Positions 1 through 10,197 of a DNA stretch of 28,227 nt are shown piece after piece. The notes beneath the pieces are model-generated. The model was not told the origin of the DNA and ran no database searches. It saw only the letters and a program-made list of their open reading frames with translations. Position numbers and translations under genes: made by a program. Numbering within the stretch: the stretch's first letter is position 1; every line of letters begins with the position of its first letter. The DNA comes from Candolleomyces eurysporus (Eukaryota > Basidiomycota > Agaricomycetes > Agaricales > Psathyrellaceae), in contig JANBPK010001578.1 of the NCBI GenBank assembly GCA_027579435.1, forward strand, positions 1-28,227, in the 5' to 3' direction.

Positions 1-441
1 TGGCCAGCACCCCATCCAGATCGGGGTTCGTCGCTCAACAACCTTGGGAGGGCACTCTCTACTCTCTATGAGCGCAATGGAGACATCAATGCCCTGAACG
101 AGAGCATTTCGCATCATCGTGACGCACTTGCACTCTGGCCAGCACCACATCCAAAGCGGGGTTTGTTGCTCAACAACCTTGCCCAAACTCTCCTATCTCA
201 ATACAAGCATAATGGGGAAATTGTAATTCTCAATGAAGCAATCATATTTCGCCGCGAGCTTCTCGTCCTCCATCCCCCAGGGCATCGGTATCGAGCTTTC
301 TATGTCAACCATTTTGTGGAGCTTTTGGAGATCCGTTTTGCACTCACCGGAGAAGAGGTGGATCATGATGAAATCCAAGCTTCACAGCGAGAACTTGATG
401 AATCGGAATCCGATGGCCTACCGGAGCATGATGATGAATGA
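1..441 (+). CDS. 3' end of an NLR-type TPR protein (5' end outside window)
   Basis: The frame is open from base 1 to the TGA at 439-441. It encodes two tetratricopeptide-type repeats of the form SLNNLxxxL..LYERNGD..ALNESISHHRDALAL, then a non-repeat tail rich in Glu and Asp. The repeat period is exactly 135 nt (45 residues), seen between the tgg-cca codons at 1 and 136. The tail is closely similar to the end of the NLR gene at 6589-9623, so this is the 3' end of a paralogue. Its ATPase part would lie upstream of the window. TPR repeats in fungal NLRs are thought to act as ligand-sensing or protein-binding superstructure. This copy has no frame break in the part visible, unlike its paralogue. 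Confidence 0.8.
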   Translation, partial: WPAPHPDRGSSLNNLGRALSTLYERNGDINALNESISHHRDALALWPAPHPKRGLLLNNLAQTLLSQYKHNGEIVILNEAIIFRRELLVLHPPGHRYRAFYVNHFVELLEIRFALTGEEVDHDEIQASQRELDESESDGLPEHDDE

Positions 442-826
442 ATGGAAGATGGTGTATTGGAAGAGGGTTTGGACGTGGACATGGACAGATCGTAGTTGTC
501 TTACTATTATTCCGCCAGAGACATTTGTGATTCAAATTACTTGTTTCTCTCATCCGCCGGCTTGTTTGCTCGTTCATTGCATGCCCTATTCTACCTCTTT
601 ACTCGCAATTCAGCAAATAGTATGATAGTATGAAACGGTGATCCCCGAACGGGTGGTGTAATACTATCTCTTGTTGAGAGGTGCTCAGCTCTGAAAGTGC
701 ATGTCCTGGACACCCATTGACCGTCACAATCCGGCATTGGCGCCCAAGATGTCCTTTTTATTTCCCTTCCTCCATTTCCCTTGGACTATCTTTTTTAACC
801 GTCACGTCATTTATCATTTAATCTAG
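442..826. other. 3' flank of the NLR tail, shared with the second NLR locus
   Basis: There is no gene here. The sequence remains alignable to 9624-9900 downstream of the other NLR gene; for example the motif around ttgtcttactat and the block cttggacacc..tgac are shared. The duplication therefore covered the 3' UTR and flank as well as the coding region. From about 760 the similarity fades. Confidence 0.6.
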
Positions 827-1082
827 TTGTATTCACTGCAGTCTCTGTCGAATTCATAACGGAACCTACGGGCCTGTGCTAAATCGGTCAACACGTACGT
901 TCGAGGGATCGAAGATGGCTTGCATGTCGTTCCTTGGTGTAATTGTAGGGAGGCTGGTCCTCGGGCAGCTGGGTGCTGCACTAACTATTGGAGCAGGTGT
1001 GTTTATTAGGATTGGGATCGCGATTTGGTGGTTCTTCATTCCGGAAAATTTTAGCCAGCCTTCCGCTATCTTGACAATCTAG
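827..1082 (+). pseudogene. Relic of the last exon of a DUF1275 membrane-protein gene
   Basis: After a still recognisable acceptor (ctag at 823-826) the sequence encodes residues matching the last exon of the gene ending at 3287. IVFTAVSVEF aligns with IVLTAVFVEL, and GVIVGRLVLGQLGAALTIG aligns with GVVVGRLILGQLGTALTIG. A TAA and a frame change near 870-880 separate the two matching parts, and no upstream exons precede it. It is an exon-sized fragment left by duplication, sitting directly behind the NLR 3' flank. A short ORF from 876 covers only its second half. Confidence 0.7.
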
Positions 1083-1996
1083 ATTTTGGGGAAGATGTTG
1101 AATTGTTATAGATTTCATACCGGACATACATAGAGCCTTTCAATGTAGAATGTCAAATTCTACAAAGGAGGCTGACTCGCACTCTCCGCCCTTGCCCTTA
1201 TATTCGCCTTTGCCTCTGTTTGCTTGAGAAGGCTGCTGCCAAACAGCCCACATTACCGTATTAAAGGACCTGCTCATCGCAGTCAATCNTTTTTTCTTCA
1301 CTCATTTCGGCCTCGCTTATTGTCCCCTTGCGAACTTATCATCTTCTGCTGCTCGCAAGAGTCTACCGCGGGCCCAAGAGCACTTCAACCGCCTCAGCTG
1401 GAGTACACTCGTCTGTTGGGATCTTTCTTGACGTGGAGTGGTTATTCCTTACCAGAGGTGGTACATCCTCCAATCTGTTCCTCTCATATTGCGAACTACT
1501 TTGCTCTAACCGATCCTATGTTATGTATTTCGTACGAAGATCGAATACATCTGGCCATTTCCCTTTAGATGTCGACTTTTTGAGGGTTGTTTTTCATAAA
1601 TACGCAAACTGGTTTCGAGAGCATGGGATTTTACTGGGAGAGCCGCTCTATACCGACAGTGAGAGCTTTATGAATATCTTGAAGGATTGCATAACTCTCT
1701 GAGGCGTTCAACAGAAAATGCTCGGGCTCCCGCAGATTTGCCCCTCGGCGACTCACTGGAGCCGATAATGATCGCCTTTCTTTGACCATCGCGGACGTCA
1801 TCACCATTTTCATTTCTCATTTTTGACGTCGTTCCACTATGCTTGGCCTTCAGGCTTCGTTCACTCTCAACCGACCACCAACGCCGTCTTCTTGATCCTT
1901 GCTAGCGGAGGGCTTGTCAGCGCCTTGAACGACTCGACGATTTAGATAGGTCGAGGTTGAACTGTGTACGAGCGCGTACTTGCAGAGCCGGGCAAG
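1083..1996. other. Region without a recognised gene; contains a copy of the NLR 5' flank
   Basis: Bases about 1154-1255 resemble about 6295-6392 upstream of the NLR gene, including a shared tract around tttgcttgagaaggctgctg and the hairpin-forming ggctg..cagcc. Beyond that the two loci diverge. An ORF at 1328-1702 (124 codons) ends with a plausible stretch (VFHKYANWFREHGILLGEPL) but I recognise no family and see no splice partners. The single N at 1289 lies in a T run. Confidence 0.4.
1328..1702 (+). CDS. Doubtful hypothetical ORF
   Basis: This is a 124-codon open frame with no recognised domain. The first half is Ser/Leu-rich and looks like chance translation. The last 40 residues look more protein-like. 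It overlaps another open frame (1224-1568), and I found no introns linking it to a larger gene. It is listed only because it is the longest frame in a gene-free stretch. It may be a decayed fragment or no gene at all. Confidence 0.15.
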   Translation: MRTYHLLLLARVYRGPKSTSTASAGVHSSVGIFLDVEWLFLTRGGTSSNLFLSYCELLCSNRSYVMYFVRRSNTSGHFPLDVDFLRVVFHKYANWFREHGILLGEPLYTDSESFMNILKDCITL

Positions 1997-3287
1997 ATGT
2001 CGTCGTCAAGCTTGAAGCTTGAAGAACCACGTAGCAGGCACAGCAGTGAATTACCGTTCGATAGACGGTCATGGATCCTCGGGGTCGTCTTCCGTCGACA
2101 CCCAGCTAGGTGCGTACGGTCGTCTCATCAACTCCAGGAGCGTTTGGCAAGAGGCTGATAATACGGTCTCCGGCGACGTTTTACAGAGCGACAACAGTCT
2201 CGATGGGCTTCTCTGAAGGAATCGTTTGCTTCGGAGGTGGATGGCCAGAGGGTGACGCCGCCCTTGCTTGGGTACCTTTTCATGGCTGGCTACATGTGAG
2301 TATGTATCCATAATTCGAATCCGTGTTCATATGGTTCGGGATGGGGCCACGTACGCGTCGTTCGTGACCGACCGATATCCTTCTCTGGCGTTGTCCGGGT
2401 CCTTCCCAACAGGGCACTTCTGCAGGGATGCGTTTGGATCGGATGAGGCTTCGATCTTTGCACTGACGCCGTTTCCATTTACACTTACAGCGATGCCATC
2501 TCCTTTTCAGCCATCTTCGTCTGGTGCGGATTCCAAACAGGCAACTTTGCCCAGGTATGTTCGCTTAGCTTCTGTTGTGTCAGTTTGTCGCTGACAGCAA
2601 GCAATTTGGGACTAGGTTTCGCTTGCCATTGCGCGAATTATCGAGTCCTTTTACACCGACCCCCGCACTAACATCAGCATCCTCACCACCCTGCCCAAGC
2701 CCGATCAGAGCTCTCTCTGCTCGCTGTCGGCGTTTGTGCTTGGCCTCGCAACCTTCGGTCGGTTGGGAGACCGGATAGGAACGCACAAGCGAGGATGGCT
2801 GTTCGCTGGGACGCTGATCCAAGCGCTTCTGACCTTGGCGTCTGCGCTTACCTTTTGGGCTCTCGACTCGGAGGCTCGCGTTGATGATAACGTGTTGTAC
2901 TTCTTCGGGGTCGCATGTCTGAGCGCGAGCCTTGGCGTGCAGGGAATCATGGCGAGAAGGCTGAATACACAGTTTAGTACGACGAGTGAGTCCGTTTGCT
3001 TTTCTGGGGTTGATAGTTATGCTTACGACGTTCTTCTATTAGTTGTTTTGACGGCGGTGTTTGTGGAACTTGTTACGGATCCTACCCTGTTCCAGGTCAC
3101 CCGGCCTGTGCGATCGAGAGATCAGAAGTGGTTTGCGGTGGCCTCGCTGTTTCTCGGCGTGGTTGTTGGACGTTTGATTCTGGGTCAGCTGGGTACTGCG
3201 CTCACGATCGGAATGGGCGTGTTGATTAGAGTTGGGATAGCGTTCTCTTGGCTGTGGGTCCCCGCAACTCGTGTCCATCTCCCATGA
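1997..3287 (+). pseudogene. DUF1275 (YoaK-type) membrane protein gene, five exons, frameshifted in exon 1
   Basis: Inferred exons are 1997-2109, 2187-2295, 2491-2554, 2616-2985 and 3043-3287. All junctions keep phase and show GT..AG ends; introns are 77, 195, 61 and 57 nt. The protein carries the family hallmarks: FMAGYIDAISFSAIFVWCGFQ followed by TGNFAQ, a GRLGDRIG loop, GVQGIMARRLNTQF, and a C-terminal GRLILGQLGTALTIG helix pair. DUF1275 proteins are multi-span membrane proteins of about 220-300 residues with unproven transport function. Exon 1 contains a direct 7-bp repeat (AAGCTTG at 2008-2014 and 2015-2021). With both copies the ATG at 1997 is out of frame with exon 2; counting one copy gives a continuous frame of about 297 residues. 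It is therefore either a recent null allele, a sequence error, or a gene with a different first exon. Confidence 0.7.
2008..2021 (+). repeat. 7-bp tandem repeat (AAGCTTG x2)
   Basis: AAGCTTG occurs twice in direct succession and is followed by AAG. It lies four codons after the likely start codon of the DUF1275 gene and accounts exactly for the frame mismatch between the ATG and exon 2. Confidence 0.8.
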
Positions 3288-3818
3288 GCTTGAAGGTTTT
3301 GAGAGGCACTCTCGATATGTGTACCTTGCCTCTCGAAGTAGAGATTTGACGTTCGTCTTGCATTAATCTACATCTTGCTGTGCCTTGAAACATTTGACTG
3401 TACTACCTCGTGTATGTTAGATAGACTTTGCAACGTCTACTTGGTTTCTCCTCGATTTCTGACTTAATTGCCGGTACCTTCTTGCCTTCCCGGCGGCGAC
3501 TAGGCACAACAGGGCTAGGGCGTGTTTCTTACTATGGTGACGAAGATGCGAATCGCGCCATCGTGCAGGGAAATGATCTCTATTTGAGTTTTATCAAGCA
3601 TGAAATCTGTTCGGAGTCCGAAGCGTGGTTGTCGGATTGCCGAACTGGAGCGGAGAAGCGCTGGCTGAGAGAAACAAATGTGCCAAGACATTTCTTCTTT
3701 TTGCTCCGATAAAAACCAGCAACCGGCCAGTTGGCTGGTGGATAACCGCCCCACCCGTTTCCTTCCTGCTCCCTCCGCCACCTTCATCGCCAGCGGCCGC
3801 TGATTCTTGAGGATAGCG
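3288..3818. other. Intergenic region between two DUF1275 copies
   Basis: This holds the 3' flank of the first copy and the 5' flank of the second. An ORF at 3428-3712 and its antisense partners show no recognisable family. A hairpin-prone tract around 3717-3740 (ccagc..ggccagttggctgg) is the only structure I noted. Confidence 0.4.
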
Positions 3819-4132
3819 ATGGCTCACGATCCTGAAGGCGAAAGGGTCCCTGCGAGTGGCTCGACGACGACCCATGCAAGCTCCACCACGGCAGAGGGAA
3901 AGGACGTCGAACATGGAAAGGCTGGCGAGGGATTTTCTCTGTGGCAGTATCTCCAGGCCGACGTCGACCCAAAGGAGACGATAGCACCGTTGGCGGCATT
4001 CTCGTTTATACATGTGAGGACCGTTGTATGATATGACTCGAGCATGCTGCTGAACTGGCATCGGTCAGCGATGTCATCTCTTTCTCTGCCATCTTCGTCT
4101 GGTGCGGTTTCCAGACTGGCAACTTTGTCCAG
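3819..4132 (+). pseudogene. Truncated DUF1275 gene copy, two exons, frame broken
   Basis: Exon 1 (3819-4013) starts with ATG and encodes a hydrophilic Ser/Thr/Glu-rich N-terminus, then FSLWQYLQADVD, which matches the pre-membrane segment of the copy upstream. A 55-nt GT..AG intron (4014-4068) is followed by exon 2 (4069-4132), which is the same length as exon 3 of the other copy and encodes SDVISFSAIFVWCGFQTGNFVQ in the phase-2 frame. Exon 1, however, ends in phase 0. It is 5 nt shorter than its counterpart just before the donor, where the other copy encodes FMAGYM. No later exons follow. The copy is truncated and frameshifted. Confidence 0.7.
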
Positions 4133-5929
4133 GTGGGGGTCTTTCTAAATGAATTGAATGTCGTTGTCATGCTTTAGACTTTTGGTCTCATTCAATTCAC
4201 CATCCGTCTCAGTCTATCATGGCTTCAAAAAGTCCAGAGGGGAACCGAAAGAGCGACCCTTTACTCAATGGCCATCAGTTAGTTGGCAAAGTTGCTATCG
4301 CTGTCAAACACTGGGTGGAAGAAAAGTGTTAGCTCCTACCGGCTGTTTGGCGGACACAATCATGTCGAACTCTGACGCCTCGTGTTGCGAAGACGCCTGC
4401 CGATAACGCCCAGTCCCTCGGTGAAAGGCCTGAAGTCGACAAGAAGGTTCGTTGAACTTCTGGATTTTTTTTTTGCTGAAATAAGTGGCTAAAAATATCT
4501 TCCTCAGCAGAAAAAGGCAGGACACTATTGAAGATAGAGTGATCTAACCCACCCTGTTAGCTCGACTGACTTACGTGATGTTCATGGCTGCAGCGGCCAA
4601 GCTGCCCTACAGAAACACTGCACTCAAAGAGCGCAAGCAGCATACATGCCTTTCATGCCCATCCCTGATCTTGCCTTCTAGCTCTAGAAAACCTCAAAGA
4701 AAATGGCTAAATCACTCGCAAGCTGATTTTGCCAAGTAAGACTCCTGAACAGACCCAGGACTCGTCTTTCTGATAAGCATTCCATTTATCGATTCTGGCA
4801 AGAGAGCCAACACTAACATTCACACCGCCTGGGTCACTTGCGCTTCATCCAAGGCGCGGTACTACACAAACAGACAGTGACCTGAGCCGGGACCCAAGAT
4901 TCCAAATGAGATCGCGGTATGAGAGACCGATGACGGAACGGGGACTGGGTGTATTGCGATTCGAGATATCAAGTAATCCGAGCCCATCCTCATCAAGCGA
5001 CCCTACCGGGTTTGCCCCTCTAAACCATGTCGTCTGTTTCTTTGACCAAGAAAGCCGGTAAGGAGTTGCAGGAGGCCCAGATTATTTGGATTGGGCTGAT
5101 GCAATCGAAGAAATTGCCCGAGGAAGTGATGTAGGGCTCGATGGCTGATGAGGAGGAAGGAGTACATGGAGTTGGCCGATCCGCATAAGCATAGTGGGAG
5201 TGGACCGATTCATGGTATTGCAAAGATGAATGGGTTTGGGACTACGTTCAGGGACAAGTTGCTAGGTCTCGATGAGAACTTTCTTCTAGGATATGAAGCT
5301 ATTGCGGGTCTTGTTCAATCACAGGTAAGATTAATACTCTTTTGACACCTTCCGATTGTCTGGTGAGCAGGCGACTGACGCTTTCTACTTTGTCTCCTCT
5401 AACTGCGTCTCAGATGTGAGCGTAGGGTTTGACGCTGCCACGTTCGCCATGTGCTCCACGTCGAAATCAGACATCAAGCCCAGCTCACCAATATTCGTAT
5501 CGTATACTTGAGCTTTGGCAACAAAAACAGAACAACAAGCTGCTCTTGCGCACTATGGTGCTACCGGATGCCGCGCCTGCGTCAACGCTACGCCTCAGTC
5601 CGATAAACTACGCAAAACATGCCTGGCGATGATCATGAATTAGAGGAAGCCGTCTATCGAAGTGTGGCCGAAGGATCCAAATATCAAAGAGAGCGCGTTA
5701 GCACGAGATGAAAAAAAGGATGGAAAAGGAAGGGTTAGATGATGATCATTGTGGTTACTATCTGATCTATGAGATTATTCGTAGGGTTTGTCCTAAGGTG
5801 GGGAACTGGAGAAAGGTGAGAGTGATGAGGCGATGGCGCAGTTTTATAAGATCATGGAAGGGCTTTCTAAACGGGTTTGAGTTGATAGACTTTTTATATC
5901 GCCTTGTTTGTGTTTTACGTTTTCAATAG
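4133..5929 (+). other. Coding-like but unrecognised region, possibly a decayed gene
   Basis: Several short frames look protein-like but do not join well. One at 4219-4333 starts MASKSPEGNRKSDPLLNGHQ. One at 5026-5133 starts MSSVSLTKKAGKELQ. One from 5148 (KEYMELADPHKHSGSGPIHG) runs into a good donor at 5326, with a possible acceptor giving ATDAFYFVSSNCVS. After that come stops and frame changes (TGA near 5510, TAG near 5638). The pieces may be exons of one decayed gene. I recognise no family, and the order of frames requires breaks that splicing does not explain. Confidence 0.25.
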
Positions 5930-6588
5930 TCAAAAGCGGCCCATATATATGAGAGTTACAGCCCTTTGCTTTAAGGATCCTGAGTTCGCTGGATGAGGAC
6001 GAAGATAAATATCTAAGAGGGAGCAGTGCAGAAATCAACTTCAGTAACAGACCGAGAGTCAACTCGGATTCAAGATTCCATATCCCCCTTTTGTCCAATA
6101 TACATGACGTCGACAAAGCGGGTTCCGAATGAGGAGGGATGAGAACGTAAATGAGGCGGTTGAGGGAGGACCGGCCAGGATAATTTTCACCCTTCAATCA
6201 TTTGCGAGGTAGTTACTCTTATCCTGATTTGGACTATAAACTGCTCATCCTGGAGAAGGTAGGAGCTTTTGCATCCTGATTCGTCGAACTCCAGCGCAAA
6301 ATTCTACAAACTGTCGACTGAAAGGCTGACTCGCGCCGCTCTCTGCCTCTGCCTCTATTTGCTTGAGAAGGCTGCTGCCAAACAGCCGCTTGCTTTCCGA
6401 GAGCATGGAGAGCTCTCCGAATTTACCATTATGCGGGCTGCGACGAACATCGATTGACTGATTTGAGCGTGTAAGAGGCTGACGGCCATCCTTCTCTGAC
6501 TCTCCTTTTCCACCTCCATTCTCGCGCTTGTCGCCACCGTTGATCAACCGTCATCTTATCCTTTTATGAAGACGGCATCACAGCAACG
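5930..6588. other. 5' flank of the NLR gene
   Basis: No gene is supported here; the minus-strand frames at 5844-6197 and 6245-6547 look like chance. The part at about 6295-6392 is a diverged copy of 1154-1255. A pyrimidine-rich tract (6488-6530) precedes the ATG at 6589, as is common for fungal promoters. Confidence 0.45.
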
Positions 6589-9500
6589 ATGCCTCCGGCC
6601 CGTGATGCATGGACGCCTCGTGCCCCCCACACCTTTCCTTCTGCACTCACCTGGACGCCAATGCCAAACGAGCTCACCAATACTAGCTCCAATCCCCATT
6701 CCTATCATCCATATTCGTCACCATCCAGCAGTCGTAGCGGTGGTGAGAATGGTCAAATCGAAGCACCAACGACAGCATCAGGTATTCAAATGTCTCCACA
6801 TCGACAATCGTCTTCCCGACCGATCCAAGACGGAATACGTCTCGGGGAAAGCAGCGGTCACCCAACCGTTAGGCCATCGCCGTATCATGCATACCCTCTT
6901 TCCCCACGAGCTCATCCTCCACATGTACATTCAGGTGCGGAACCGCTTTCTACCGGAGTCTATCCCTGGGATGAGACCAACTATTCTCCCGCATATACTG
7001 ATGCCACCATCAAAGGCTCGACACCAACGCTACGACCATCACGACCGGGGGCATCATCCACGATCAATGTTGCGCCTCAGCACCAGTGGCTCACCGACAT
7101 TAGAGCACACTCGGACCATGGGCAGGCCCTCGAACCATGGCTGTACACTACACAGCATCCGCCCCCATCCTCCATGTCTCTCCGTGCGCCATTGCAGGCT
7201 GGGCTGTTCTCTTTCCTGCCGCTAGCATCCATAATTCAGGTCCCTTCGTCGAGCCATTCCTTCTTCCAAGGCGCCCATGGTTTTCAAATGGGGGATGTAA
7301 ATGTCATCAATGCAACAAATGCCACTATAGTCAAAGGCGCATTGGACAATGGTGCGTCGTTGATTCTTGCTTCCTCGACGATGAAATACTGAGGTTTCTG
7401 TGTCAGAAAATTGGCGATTCAACGGACTTCCAAAGCATCCAGACACGAACTGGAAACAGGCCGAATACCTCCCTAACAGTCGGAAGCCAGATGTCGAGCA
7501 GTCATTGGAATGGATATCGAGTTCGACGGACCTCGTCTTGTGTATTTATGGGCCTGCCGGTATCGGGAAATCCACGCTCGCTCGCCACCTCTCAGATGAA
7601 CTTCGGTCACTTGGTGGGTTGGGCGCTNCGGCTTTCTTGGGTGCCTTTCCGACTGATGCGACCGGGTCTGAGACGGTAATCAAGACGCTGGCGCACGAAC
7701 TCGGTAACATACATTCTCGAGCAATACCGAAGATTGTGGAAGCCATGAGCCAGTGTCACGCCACCTCGCTGGAGAAACATCTTGAAGGGTACATCCTCGA
7801 ACCGGTGCGATCGCTCCGCCACCCGGGTCCACTCATTATCATTGTCGATGCCATCGACGAATGGCAGGATCATCCAAGGTTTATCAAGTCCCTTGCTCAT
7901 CTCAACTCGGAGAGCGCTATTGTCAAGTTCATCATCACCAGTCGTGTAAATCCCCGCTTACCCGATATCGACAAGATCTCCATGAACACATACCCTCTTC
8001 TTCCTGTCTCGACGGACACCATGAAAGTCTATTTCGACAAGCATCTGGCAACTGTTCCGTGGGTGGATGGGCGGAAGGCAAGCGCTGCAGACGTCAACAA
8101 GCTCGTAGACCTATCAGGTGGTCTACCCGTATGGGCATCAACCGTGATCTCGATGCTGTCGCAGCCATACAGCGAGCTTATGCCCCATGAGATTCTCTCT
8201 GAGATTCTCGAGAAGAAGCAGGTTGGCGGCAGTGAAGGACTCACGGACCTGTATCGCAACGCTCTCTTGCGCCTGTTCCCCTCCCCGACAGTCCAAAAGC
8301 ATCTCCCGAAGTATATGGGAGCCGCGCTTGTCCTCCAGGAATCCCTTCCCCTGTCCGAGTTCTCAAAACTCATCGAATTGCGTCCCCATCTTGTGAAAAG
8401 CATTCATTTGGCACTCTCCGCAGTTCAGACACGATCACCGCACGACTCAGAGAACACAGTCCACCCGGCATCTACCCGTTTCCATCTATCATTCCTCGAA
8501 TATATCCAGGCCATACCAGCAGAGGATCCGTTCGCGATCTCAGCTTTCGACTCTCACTCAGCGGTGGGGCAGACCTGCCTCGACCTGATCACCACCCTTC
8601 CATCCATGTCGTCAAACCAGATCCTTGCAGTTCCCCTTTACCGCTACGTTGTCAAGCACTGGCTATTCCATGTTTCGCACGGGACAAAGCGGTCGCATGA
8701 TGAATGGGTGAAAACGCCGCATTGTTCAACGTTGCTCGCGATTCCCATTGGTGCACAACAGCGATGGGCGACACTGTTTCTCGCCGCGCTGTTTCCGGAG
8801 GCCGAGGAGGTGATGGTGATGGAGGAGCAGGATATGCTATCTATTCTCATGGAGATTAGCGACACTTTTAATGAAGATAGTGGAGATCACTGGGTGTCGG
8901 ACGTTGCGTGTTTAGAGGTTGCTGTGCGACTTGGGAGTGATTGTGACCGTGCCTGGTACAATTTGGGATGGTGCTACCATAAAATGGGGAAGAGAACCGG
9001 TAGTCCCAAGATGTTTGAGCAAGCGGTGTCGATTTATCGACGTGCACTGGAACTCCGGCCAGCGCCCCAACCAGATCGATTCTGGACGCTGGAAAGCCTT
9101 GGGAAGGCACTTCGGTCGCTCTATGAGTATGGTGGTGATGTCGACGCTCTGAACGAAAGCATTTCACATCATCGTGACGCGCTTGCACTCTGGCCAGCAC
9201 CCCATCCAGATCGGGGGTATGTCGCTCAACAACCTTGGGATTGCACTCTCTATTCTCTATGAGCGCAATAGAGATATCAATGCCCTGAACGAGAGCATTT
9301 CGCATCATCGTGACGCGCTTGCACTCCGGCCAGCACCCCATCCAGATCGGGGTTCGTCGCTCAACAACCTTGCCAAAACTCTCCTATTTCAATACAAGCA
9401 TAATGGGGAAGTTGTAATTCTCAATGAAGCGATTGTACTTCGCCGCGAGCTTCTTGTCCTCGATCCCCCAGGGCATCAATACCGAACTTCCGATGTTGCG

Positions 9501-9623
9501 TGCTTTGTGGAACTTTTGAAGATCCGCTTTGCACTCACTGGGGAAGAAGGGGACCGTGATGAAATCCAAGTTTTTCAGCGAGAACTTGACAAATCCAAAT
9601 CCGACGACCCACCGGGAGCATGA
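6589..9623 (+). CDS. NLR-like NACHT ATPase with TPR repeats (reading frame broken by one extra G)
   Basis: Exon 1 (6589-7351) encodes about 220 residues of Pro/Ser/His-rich disorder, then AHGFQMGDVNVIN-type sequence. Intron 1 is 7352-7406 (55 nt, gtgcgt..tgtcag). Exon 2 carries the NACHT core: Walker A GPAGIGKST near residue 303, Walker B IIIVDAIDEW near 400, the sensor segment FIITSRVNP near 430, and winged-helix-like sequence. TPR-like sequence begins near residue 750, and 45-residue TPRs fill the C-terminal part. NLRs are nucleotide-switched immune or self/non-self receptors of the cytosol. At 9213-9217 there is a run of five G; as read, the frame ends at 9262 after about 872 residues, with the remaining TPRs continuing one frame over to 9623. 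Without the extra G the protein would have about 992 residues. The paralogue at 1-441 is intact over the same repeat. One N at 7628 leaves one residue unknown. Confidence 0.85.
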
Positions 9624-10197
9624 TGAATCGGGAACGGAAGATGGTGTGCTGGAAGAGGAGCCGGACGTGGACAGATTGTAGTTGTCTTACTATCAGTCTG
9701 CCAGAGACGTCGGTAATTTGGATTGCTTATTCCTCTTGTCTGCCCTTCAGGATGATTCGGCTATTCCCTTATTTATTGCATGCTCTATTCTATGTTCTTA
9801 CTCGTGATACAGCAAATATGATAGTACTAGAAACAGCAGAGAGTACATGTCTTGGACACCGTTGACTGCCACAGTCTGGAATTGACATCCAAGCCGTCGC
9901 CCCTGTACCACTTCGGGAATAGGATCCTCGCTACTCGAAGGCGGTAGGGCCAGACGTACCAACCTCATTCTTCTGTCTTTTGTTGTATTTCAGCAGCCTC
10001 TCTACAGTGGTCTTATGATCGCCTCTTGCACTCCCCTAGCCATAAAAAAATCCCGGAACTCTCAGGATGCACTGGCCATCCGGGTCCTTTCCCCTTCTAC
10101 AAGCCCTCCATAGATGAAAGTCCTCGCGGATCTAAGCATGTCGTTTGAGACTGTCAAGGATGAGTGACGATGTTGACTAGATGGCAGCGATGCTACA
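9624..10197. other. 3' flank of the NLR gene; no gene seen
   Basis: The first 270 bases match the 3' flank of the NLR tail at the window start. The rest shows no convincing coding sequence on either strand. Confidence 0.5.

Noticed and set aside
6566..7225. Long open frame overlapping NLR exon 1 in another frame (219 codons)
   Set aside because: The frame at 6589 joins the NACHT exon through a proper intron and carries the pre-NACHT motif. This one is His/Arg-rich and looks like a frame shadow.
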